64,000 nt of DNA from Erwinia persicina (GTDB taxonomy: Bacteria; Pseudomonadota; Gammaproteobacteria; Enterobacterales; Enterobacteriaceae): NCBI RefSeq assembly GCF_014838825.1, contig NZ_JACYMO010000006.1, forward strand, positions 88,582 to 152,581, written 5' to 3'. The position numbers were made by a program, and so were the translations under genes. Below, piece after piece: positions 28,417-36,800 of this stretch. Below the pieces are notes generated by a model. That model saw only the letters and a list, made by a program, of their open reading frames with translations. It was not told the DNA's origin and did no database searches. The first letter of the stretch is position 1, and each line of letters opens with the position of its first letter.

Positions 28417-29883
28417 ATGCTAAGAATCACTAAAGAAGCCCTGACATTTGACGACGTTCTGCTCGTTCCTGCCCACTCGACTGTCCTGCCAAATACGGCC
28501 GACCTCAGTACCCAGCTTACCAAAACCATCCGTTTAAACATTCCTATGTTGTCCGCTGCTATGGATACCGTGACCGAAGCGGGTCTGGCCATTGCACTGG
28601 CACAGGAAGGTGGCCTGGGCTTTATTCACAAAAATATGTCCATTGAGCGCCAGGCGGAAGAAGTTCGCAAGGTGAAGAAACACGAAAGCGGCGTGGTGAC
28701 CGATCCGCAGACGGTGTTACCGACCACGGCCCTGAGCGAAGTTAAAGCGCTCACCGAACGCAATGGCTTTGCCGGTTACCCGGTGGTGAACGGCGAAAAC
28801 GAGCTGGTGGGTATCATCACCGGCCGTGACGTGCGCTTCGTGACCGACCTGAGCCTGCCGGTTTCAGCCGTGATGACGCCAAAAGAGCGTCTGGTGACGG
28901 TGAAAGAGGGTGAAGCGCGCGAAGTGGTGCTGCACCGCATGCACGAAAAGCGCGTGGAGAAAGCGCTGGTGGTGGACGACAGCTTCCACCTGCTGGGCAT
29001 GATCACTGTAAAAGACTTCCAGAAAGCCGAACGTAAACCTAACGCCTGTAAAGATGAGCACGGACGCCTGCGCGTCGGTGCTGCCGTGGGTGCGGGTGCC
29101 GGTAACGAAGAGCGCGTGGATGCGCTGGTCGCCGCCGGTGTTGACGTGCTGCTGATCGACTCCTCTCACGGCCATTCCGAAGGCGTGCTGCAGCGCATCC
29201 GTGAAACCCGTGCGAAATATCCTGATCTGCAAATCCTTGGCGGTAACGTGGCAACCGGCGCGGGCGCACTGGCGCTGGTGGAAGCGGGTGTGAGTGCGGT
29301 GAAAGTCGGTATCGGCCCGGGCTCCATCTGTACGACCCGCATCGTGACCGGCGTGGGCGTACCGCAGATCACCGCTGTTTCTGATGCGGTCGAAGCGCTG
29401 GAAGGCACCGGTATTCCGGTTATCGCTGACGGCGGTATCCGTTTCTCCGGTGACATCGCCAAAGCGATCGCCGCCGGTGCGGCCGCCGTGATGGTCGGTT
29501 CAATGCTGGCGGGAACCGATGAGTCTCCGGGTGAGATCGAACTCTACCAGGGCCGTTCGTTCAAGTCCTATCGCGGGATGGGCTCGCTGGGCGCCATGTC
29601 CAAAGGTTCTTCAGACCGTTACTTCCAGACCGATAATGCCGCGGACAAACTGGTGCCGGAAGGTATCGAAGGCCGCGTGGCGTACAAAGGCTACCTGAAA
29701 GCGATCGTTCACCAGCAGATGGGCGGCCTGCGTTCCTGTATGGGACTGACCGGCTGTGCTACCATCGACGAGCTGCGCACCAAAGCGGAATTTGTGCGCA
29801 TCAGCGGTGCCGGGATCCAGGAAAGCCACGTTCACGACGTGACCATTACCAAAGAGTCTCCGAACTACCGTATGGGTTCCTGA
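28417..29883 (+). CDS. guaB: IMP dehydrogenase
   Basis: NAD-dependent oxidation of IMP to XMP, the committed step to GMP. 488 residues with a TIM barrel, a pair of CBS domains (about 93-205) and the catalytic loop GSICTTR with C305. The flap RY motif follows near 400. It is followed by guaA, but a terminator and a separate -10 box lie between the two genes. Confidence 0.97.
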   Translation: MLRITKEALTFDDVLLVPAHSTVLPNTADLSTQLTKTIRLNIPMLSAAMDTVTEAGLAIALAQEGGLGFIHKNMSIERQAEEVRKVKKHESGVVTDPQTVLPTTALSEVKALTERNGFAGYPVVNGENELVGIITGRDVRFVTDLSLPVSAVMTPKERLVTVKEGEAREVVLHRMHEKRVEKALVVDDSFHLLGMITVKDFQKAERKPNACKDEHGRLRVGAAVGAGAGNEERVDALVAAGVDVLLIDSSHGHSEGVLQRIRETRAKYPDLQILGGNVATGAGALALVEAGVSAVKVGIGPGSICTTRIVTGVGVPQITAVSDAVEALEGTGIPVIADGGIRFSGDIAKAIAAGAAAVMVGSMLAGTDESPGEIELYQGRSFKSYRGMGSLGAMSKGSSDRYFQTDNAADKLVPEGIEGRVAYKGYLKAIVHQQMGGLRSCMGLTGCATIDELRTKAEFVRISGAGIQESHVHDVTITKESPNYRMGS

Positions 29884-29891
29884 TAACCCCA

Positions 29892-29917
29892 CGCCCGGCT
29901 AAACAGCCGGGCGTTTT
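29892..29917 (+). terminator. Terminator between guaB and guaA
   Basis: A perfect 9-bp GC-rich stem (29892-29900 with 29905-29913), AAAC loop and TTTT tail sit 9 bases after guaB. It would reduce or end guaBA co-transcription. Confidence 0.8.
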
Positions 29918-29932
29918 AATATGCCCTTAGGG

Positions 29933-29938
29933 TATAAT
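29933..29938 (+). promoter_or_regulatory. -10 box of a guaA promoter
   Basis: A perfect TATAAT lies 39 bases before the guaA ATG and just after the guaB terminator. No good -35 hexamer is evident at 17 bases, so it may be a weak or activator-helped promoter that lets guaA be expressed apart from guaB. Confidence 0.5.
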
Positions 29939-29976
29939 CCCCGAAATTTTTGTACTACATCGCCTGGAATAGCCCA

Positions 29977-31557
29977 ATGACGACGGAAAATATTCATAAA
30001 CATCGCATCCTGATCCTCGATTTCGGTTCGCAGTATACGCAGCTGGTTGCCCGCCGTGTGCGTGAGCTGGGTGTCTACTGTGAACTGTGGGCGTGGGACG
30101 TCACCGAAGAGCAGATTCGTGGTTTTAACCCGAACGGCATTATCCTTTCCGGTGGCCCGGAAAGCACCACCGAGCACGACAGCCCGCGTGCGCCGGACTA
30201 CGTGTTTAACGCAGGCGTCCCGGTACTGGGCGTGTGCTATGGCATGCAGACCATGGCAATGCAGCTGGGTGGCAAGGTGGAAGGCTCCAGCGAACGTGAA
30301 TTTGGTTATGCCCAGGTTGAAGTACAGACCAACAGCGCGCTGATCCGGGACATCGAAGATGCGATCAGCCCGGCCGGTAAGCCGCTGCTGGACGTGTGGA
30401 TGAGCCACGGCGACAAAGTCACGGCGATCCCGTCTGACTTCGTGACCGTTGCCAGCACCGACTCCTGCCCGTTTGCCATTATGGCCAACGAAGAGAAGCG
30501 CTTCTACGGCGTACAGTTCCACCCGGAAGTGACACACACCCGTCAGGGTCTGCGTCTGCTGGAGCGTTTCGTGCTGGATATCTGCCAGTGTGAAGCCCTG
30601 TGGACTCCGGCTAAAATCATTGAAGATGCCGTTGAACGTCTGCGTGTGCAGGTCGGCAACGATAAAGTGATTCTCGGCCTGTCCGGCGGCGTTGACTCCT
30701 CTGTGACCGCAATGCTGCTGCACCGTGCGATTGGCGACCGTCTGACCTGCGTCTTTGTCGACAACGGCCTGCTGCGCCTGAACGAAGCCGAGCAGGTGAT
30801 GGAGATGTTTGGTGACCATTTCGGTCTGAATATCATCCATGTGGAAGGCGAAAAACGCTTCCTCGACGCACTGGCAGGCACAGATGAGCCGGAAGCCAAG
30901 CGTAAAATCATCGGCCGCGTCTTCGTTGAAGTCTTCGATGAACAAGCTCTGAAGCTGGAAGACGTGAAGTGGCTGGCCCAGGGAACCATCTACCCTGATG
31001 TGATTGAATCAGCCGCTTCTGCTACTGGCAAAGCGCACGTGATCAAATCGCACCACAACGTGGGCGGCCTGCCGAAAGAAATGAAGATGGGCCTGGTTGA
31101 ACCACTGCGTGAGCTGTTTAAAGACGAAGTGCGTAAAATCGGTCTGGAGCTGGGCCTGCCACACGCCATGCTGTTCCGTCACCCGTTCCCGGGCCCGGGC
31201 CTGGGTGTGCGCGTACTGGGTGAAGTAAAGAAAGAGTACTGTGACCTGCTGCGTCGTGCCGATGCGATCTTCATTGAAGAGCTGCATAAAGCCGACCTGT
31301 ACAACAAAGTCAGCCAGGCCTTTACCGTCTTCCTGCCAGTTCGTTCTGTCGGCGTGATGGGTGATGGCCGTAAGTACGACTGGGTAGTTTCCCTGCGTGC
31401 CGTCGAGACCATCGACTTTATGACCGCACACTGGGCGCATCTGCCGTATGATTTCCTCGGCCGCGTATCCAACCGCATCATCAACGAAGTCGACGGGATT
31501 TCCCGTGTGGTTTACGATATTTCAGGTAAACCACCGGCGACGATTGAGTGGGAATGA
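29977..31557 (+). CDS. guaA: GMP synthase (glutamine-hydrolysing)
   Basis: Amidates XMP to GMP. 526 residues: class I glutamine amidotransferase domain with nucleophile C87 (in GVCYGM) and FHPEVTH, ATP-pyrophosphatase domain with SGGVDSS near 234, and the dimerisation domain ending in IEWE. I choose the ATG at 29977, which gives MTTEN as in E. coli MTEN; nine upstream codons are open but lack a ribosome site. Its last 12 bases lie inside the 83-bp repeat that marks an integration site, and the coding sequence is kept intact by the insertion. Confidence 0.97.
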   Translation: MTTENIHKHRILILDFGSQYTQLVARRVRELGVYCELWAWDVTEEQIRGFNPNGIILSGGPESTTEHDSPRAPDYVFNAGVPVLGVCYGMQTMAMQLGGKVEGSSEREFGYAQVEVQTNSALIRDIEDAISPAGKPLLDVWMSHGDKVTAIPSDFVTVASTDSCPFAIMANEEKRFYGVQFHPEVTHTRQGLRLLERFVLDICQCEALWTPAKIIEDAVERLRVQVGNDKVILGLSGGVDSSVTAMLLHRAIGDRLTCVFVDNGLLRLNEAEQVMEMFGDHFGLNIIHVEGEKRFLDALAGTDEPEAKRKIIGRVFVEVFDEQALKLEDVKWLAQGTIYPDVIESAASATGKAHVIKSHHNVGGLPKEMKMGLVEPLRELFKDEVRKIGLELGLPHAMLFRHPFPGPGLGVRVLGEVKKEYCDLLRRADAIFIEELHKADLYNKVSQAFTVFLPVRSVGVMGDGRKYDWVVSLRAVETIDFMTAHWAHLPYDFLGRVSNRIINEVDGISRVVYDISGKPPATIEWE

Positions 31558-31628
31558 TTTCGCGTCTGGCAACAGCCTGCACGTAAAAGCAGTAAAGTAC
31601 CTCTAAGCCCGCGTAACTGCGGGCTTTT
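31546..31628 (+). repeat. attL: left copy of the 83-bp guaA direct repeat
   Basis: 83 bases identical to 40192-40274, in the same orientation. They hold the last three guaA codons, the stop, 47 bases of spacer and the guaA terminator hairpin. The integrase gene starts 237 bp to the right. This is the layout expected of site-specific integration into the guaA 3' end, a known island hotspot in bacteria. Confidence 0.92.
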
Positions 31629-31630
31629 TT
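31605..31630 (+). terminator. guaA terminator
   Basis: A perfect 8-bp stem (31605-31612 with 31619-31626), a 6-base loop and a T-run form a clear Rho-independent terminator. It lies inside the att repeat, so a second copy stands at the far end of the island. Confidence 0.9.
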
Positions 31631-31865
31631 GTTTTTGTGTCTGGCACTTTCTGGCAGCTGTTAGCAACGGGAAGCAGGGTTTTTTCAATGGAATTTTTGA
31701 TGGTACTCTCTGGTTTTGAATTCAGGTTTGAAAAAGTACCATGTGATAAATTCTGGTTGAGTTATGGTATTTGTTTTTTATAACTCAATTAAAAACAGAT
31801 AGTTAAATAATTTTTCTGAATTTTTTACAACATGGTATTTTTTGATAAAAGGAAAACAATAAACC

Positions 31866-32513
31866 ATGTTGACTGACACCAGGCTGCGTCACCTTAAGCC
31901 GAAGGAGAAACTCTATAAAGTTAATGACCGTGATGGTCTGTATGTTGCGGTCACTCCGGCTGGAACTATTTCATTTCGTTATAACTATTCAATAAACGGA
32001 AGACAGGAGACTGTTACTTTTGGCCGCTATGGTGTTGGAGGGATCACGCTTGCAGAAGCGCGTGAACGGCTCAATGAAGCCAAAAAAATGGTTGCCAGTG
32101 GAATATCGCCTGCGAGGGAAAAAGCCAGAGATAAAGCGCGTATTAAAGATGCGGAGACTTTTGGTGCGTGGACTGAAAAATGGTTACGCGGTTATCAAAT
32201 GGCTGAATCGACGCGTGATATGCGGCGTTCGGTATATCAAAGGGAGTTGAAGTCAAAATTTGCCCAGCAGAAACTTAGTGAGATTACACATGAAGACTTA
32301 CGCGCATTAACCGATAACATTGTCGAGAGAGGGGCACCAGCGACAGCTGTACACGCCAGAGAGATTGTATTGCAAGTCTATCGCTGGGCTATTGAGCGCG
32401 GTCAGAAGGTGGAGAATCCTGCTGATCTGGTACGGCCTGCAAGCATAGCGAAATTTGAGCCTCGAGACAGGGCATTGACGCCAATTGAAATTGGTCTGAT
32501 GTATCGGTACATG
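31866..32513 (+). pseudogene. Truncated tyrosine integrase (P4-type)
   Basis: 216 residues of island-type integrase: an N-terminal DUF4102-like arm-binding domain (about 1-90, LRHLKPKEKLYKVNDRDGLY) and a core-binding SAM-like domain (about 95-180). The reading frame then enters the IS at 32514 and ends at 32582 after 22 IS-encoded codons. The catalytic domain with the R-H-R-Y residues is gone, and I find no continuation beyond the IS at 33721. Position next to attL identifies it as the island's own integrase. Confidence 0.88.
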
Positions 32514-32592
32514 TGTAAGTATCTCTGCAAAACGAACCATTCACTTTTAGAGATCTTCCGACATACTGACTATATCCCCTGAGGAGATCGCT

Positions 32593-32859
32593 ATGCGCAA
32601 GATCCGATTCACCGAGCACCAGATCATCGCCGTTCTGAAGTCCGTCGAAGCCGGACGGACCGTCAAAGATGTCTGCCGCGAGGCCGCTATATCCGAAGCC
32701 AGCTACTACAACTGGAAGGCGAAATATGGCGGGATGGAAGCCGCTGATATCAAAAAGATAAAAGATCTTGAAGACGAAAATCGTCGCCTGAAGCAGATGT
32801 TTGCCGACCTGAGCCTGGAATGCCGGGCGCTGAAAGACGTTATCGAAAAAAAGCTTTAA
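32593..32859 (+). CDS. IS3-family transposase OrfA
   Basis: 88 residues: a helix-turn-helix DNA-binding domain (about 5-50) and a leucine-zipper-like helix (about 55-85). Its end overlaps OrfB. The run of seven A followed by G at 32846-32853 is a typical site for programmed -1 frameshifting, which would fuse OrfA to OrfB as ...EKKALKPA. An AGGAG-like site precedes the ATG. Confidence 0.88.
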   Translation: MRKIRFTEHQIIAVLKSVEAGRTVKDVCREAAISEASYYNWKAKYGGMEAADIKKIKDLEDENRRLKQMFADLSLECRALKDVIEKKL

Positions 32860-33704
32860 AACCAGCGATAAAGCGTGAGCTCGTCAGCTATCTGACCGCG
32901 CAGTTTACGATGAGCATACGCCAGGCATGCAGGACGTTATCGCTGAGCAGGACGGTGTTTCGCTATCAACCGGACACGCGACGTGATGAACCGGTGATCC
33001 AGAGGCTGACTGAGGCGGCTGAACGCTATCCCCGCTACGGCTTTAAGAAGCTGTTCCAGGTGCTTCGCAGGCAGGGCCACGTCTGGAACCACAAGCGTGT
33101 ACACCGGATTTACTGCCTGCTGAAACTGAATTTCCGGCGTAAGGGTAAACAACGTCTGCCGGTGCGTAATCCGGCTCCGCTGGCCACGCCGGAAGCACTT
33201 AACCAGAGCTGGTCGATTGATTTTATGCACGACGCCCTGACATGTGGCAGACGCTTTCGGACCTTCAACGTCGTGGATGATTTTAACCGCGAGGCTCTGG
33301 CGATAGAAATTGACCTGAATATTCCGGCGCAACGGGTTGTGCGGGTGCTGGACAGGATTGTGGCAAACCGTGGCTATCCGCTGAAGATGCGGATGGACAA
33401 CGGGCCAGAGCTGGTCTCACTGGCTCTGGCGCAATGGGCTGAGGAGCACGGTGTGTTGCTGGACTTTATTAAGCCGGGTAAGCCGACGCAGAACGCGTTT
33501 ATCGAACGCTTTAACCGGACGTACCGGACAGAAATCCTGGATTTTTATCTGTTCAGAACTCTGAACGAAGCACGGGAAATCACGGAGCGCTGGCTGACGG
33601 AATACAACAGTGAGCGGCCCCATGAATCCCTGAATAACCTGACGCCGGAAGAATATCGGATGATGGCTGAGAAACCGGAAATCTCAAAAAGTGTTTGGAA
33701 CTAA
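32820..33704 (+). CDS. IS3-family transposase OrfB (integrase core)
   Basis: 294 codons, normally made as the OrfAB fusion by -1 frameshift, so the ATG at 32820 need not be used. It has the retroviral-type rve core with the DDE residues in SIDFMHD, RMDNGPE and FIERFNR. No internal stop or frameshift, so the transposase looks functional. Confidence 0.88.
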   Translation: MPGAERRYRKKALKPAIKRELVSYLTAQFTMSIRQACRTLSLSRTVFRYQPDTRRDEPVIQRLTEAAERYPRYGFKKLFQVLRRQGHVWNHKRVHRIYCLLKLNFRRKGKQRLPVRNPAPLATPEALNQSWSIDFMHDALTCGRRFRTFNVVDDFNREALAIEIDLNIPAQRVVRVLDRIVANRGYPLKMRMDNGPELVSLALAQWAEEHGVLLDFIKPGKPTQNAFIERFNRTYRTEILDFYLFRTLNEAREITERWLTEYNSERPHESLNNLTPEEYRMMAEKPEISKSVWN

Positions 33705-33829
33705 AACGGGTGTACTTACACTTATGGCCACCTCTCTTTAAAGCATTTAAAATGATCCTGAGGTGTTTAAAGCGTGGCAATTCAGTTAGGGATAATAGAA
33801 CGAATGCGTTTTTGATTGAAATGTAGTTG

Positions 33830-33857
33830 CCAGATATTGGTCTAAACCAATATCTGG
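33830..33857. terminator. Hairpin 30 bp past the primase-RT gene
   Basis: A perfect 11-bp stem (33830-33840 with 33847-33857) with a 6-base loop lies between the IS and the reverse-strand gene ending at 33888. On the reverse strand no long T-run follows, so it could be a weak terminator or a structured RNA end. The rest of 33721-33887 shows nothing else I can name. Confidence 0.5.
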
Positions 33858-33887
33858 AACGTTTATAGCTTAACTATTCTTGAATCG

Positions 33888-36800
33888 TTACTCATTCAGT
33901 TCAAGCACTCGAATAAGAGGGTGACAGGTGGCCTCATGTCTTAGGCCTGCTCTAAGAAAGTTGAAACATTTTTTTGGAAGAGATTGATGCCTAGCCACTA
34001 AGTTGGTTTTATTTATCTCGTCATCTATAGAGGCTATTGCTTGTTTAAAAACCCGTATGGTATCAAGATGATTATACAGCTCCTGCATCGCCTCCAAGTC
34101 CCTTAGTGTACTTCGAATAGAGTCCTTTTCTTTTTCACCTATTTTGCTTGTTGATCCAAATAGTGCATCATCACCAATATCTTTTCCGCATATTATATTT
34201 ACAGTTATATTTTTGTCGATAAGTTCTTTTAATTCATTTTCAATGTTCTGTAGCGCTGTGGGCGTATATAAAATAGTGCATATATTTATTGATTTAAGTC
34301 CTTGTAGTGTGTTTTTTAAAGATTCTTGGCTCTCCTTTGGTATGTCAAAGTTATTCGCGTTTGGTCTAGGTTCGTTGACGGATAAGTAAAATTTGAGGGA
34401 CGAAATTATCTGTGATCCTGTGATAATGTTGTCGGTGATTATCGTTGCATTATCTGCATTTTCTGAAATTCTCAATGGAGATAGGTTTTCGATATTTCGA
34501 CCAATAGTTGTATATTTAAATAAAATCCTGTGGGTTCCATTATAATCACCAACACGTTTTATTAAAAAAGGATTGGCATTTTTGTCATTCAATAGCTCTT
34601 CTACCTTTTTCGCGAAATTATTTATGTCTTCCTCGCGCATAACTACATGAGCAGATATTAGTGTTACTAACATCTGGTGGAATTTCTTTGGAATCGCACT
34701 GAGCCATTTTACTAGGTTTTTTTGTGCGTCTGTTTTCGGAATGTCGCGATGCTGTGAGATAACATCAATGGCAGAATCGAAATTGTTTAAACAGACTATA
34801 CTTTTTTCGTCGAAAATTGATGCTGGGTAGCTTTTAGCTGGTACACCAGTGTTAGTTGTTTTTTCTGCTCTTTTTACTATGGAGTCGTATATTTTACTAA
34901 TTGCACTGTTTATTGAGGCTATATATGTATCGGTTGCGTTTTCAAAAAAATAAATATGTTCTGATGAGCTTATGGCTACAGAGTGGCGAGCCTCAAATGG
35001 ATGAATTTCATTAGTTGTCAAATTTATAAGCTTGATGTTTTTGAATTTGTAGTCTTTGTTATTAATGTTTAACGATTCGCTGAGAGGGGAAATTCTCGGA
35101 TAAACACGTATGAATTTATTTATATCTAATGCTGGAGCTTCTGAGTTGTGCAACTCAACTAAGCTGATAAGTCGCTGTTTGTACTGCTGAATATCTTTGT
35201 GGATATATAGAGCCAAAGATGGGGTTACTTCTAAAGGTATTAATTTGAGTGAGACTTCTACAGTGTGTAGTAACTGTATAGGAGTGCCATCAAGCGGATT
35301 TGTTTTTTGGTCTATAGCATATATATGGCGATCATTATTGGATTGATTAAATCGGTGGTATTGATTAACAAATTTATCAATTCTTCTTACTGTGTCTGTT
35401 TCTTTCAAGCATAGATACAGCGCAGCTGCTGCCGCAATGTCAAAATGAAAATTGTCTTCTACTATATTTGTTTCTTCGAGTTGAAGAGATAGGTGTTTTA
35501 TAAATTCTACTATATTAAAATCATCTTCTAGGTTGTCGATGTATTTTTCTTTAATCGGAAGTAGCCCGGTTTCATCAGGTTCTGAGCGGAAAAAACTTCT
35601 GATAAAGTTTTTCTGATTGTTTGCGAGTGTTTCAATGTTTTCATTTTTGTCTTCAAATAGAATTGTTCTCGAATTCATAAGTTCGTTGCTAAATGGAAGT
35701 GAAGTGCTGTAATTTAGAATGCGATCGCGACAAAAAATATTTGGGTATGTATCTGAATTTTTACAGTAATCTATTATTTCGAGAAGTTTTTTTAGTTTTT
35801 GGGCGGTAGTTTTACCTGAAAGAGTGTCTGAAAGAGTGTTTAGATCTGCTGGGTTATATTCAACAATTACTTCGCTATAGCCATTATGCTCGCTTTCTGG
35901 GAGGCTAGATGGGTGAAAGTTGGTGGTGGGCTTCCTGAAAAGTATAGAGTTACCTTTTTTCAATATAATCGAACTGTTTTCAATTATGTTTTTCTCAAAC
36001 CATGATTTATTGGTCGTTGGAAATAAAAGTGTTCCGTCTTTTTCGATAAGCCAGTTGTAAAAATTTGCCTTGTATTTAAGCTCTTCGAGAGCTTTTTTAA
36101 TATCGGTGCTTTTTAAGTTGTTATCTTGGAATGTTATGTATATTAATAGTAGGTTGTGAAATTTTTCGAAAACTTTGCTTCTGTCATAAAGTCCTCTGAA
36201 TATATTTCCGTCGACTATAGATGATATTATAAATAATGCTTTCTCTTCGCTGTAATCAATGCTATTGATTTTTTTGAACCAGTCTTGGGACTTGTGTGTG
36301 GTTTCCGTGTCGCATGTATTGAATATATGTGCACAGTATTTCCATGCATTTATTAAAAGATCGATTGATTTATTTTTGTCGGAAATTGAGAAAAGGCAAA
36401 GCAAGTAATAGTATTTAGATGTAGTTGATGGGGATTTTATTTCAGGTTGTGTGGATGTGGCCAGTTTACCATTAGCTTGGTCTGTCGAAAGTTTTGCGTA
36501 AAATGTAATTGCTAAGTTATTTAATTCTTTATTTTTTATTTTCGGACTGGCGCAGAGAGGGTAAATAGCCTCAATAAAGTCTGGCAGCAATTTAATGTCA
36601 TTTAGAGATGTGTTTAGCTGTTCAATTAGCTCTGTTGTTACGTTTATAGTGTCTACATCTGGTATGGATTTTAGACAGTTAATGATGGTGGTTGAAGAAA
36701 TTTTTTTTAGATTGATTTTGGCATCGAACACCAATGCGAGATGTGCAAGATTCTCATGGGTTAATTCAGAGTCAGATAGCTTTTCTTCTATCTGAGTGAC

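Larger units (their letters stand above)
32514..33720 (+). mobile_element. IS3-family insertion sequence, apparently complete
   Basis: 1207 bp with matching ends: TGTAAGTA at 32514-32521 and its reverse complement TACTTACA at 33713-33720. It encodes OrfA and OrfB in overlapping frames with an A7G slip site. The flanks (ATG before, CTT after) show no target duplication, so the two ends probably no longer flank one original insertion site; an IS-mediated deletion is likely. IS1400-like elements are the nearest I can recall. Confidence 0.85.
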
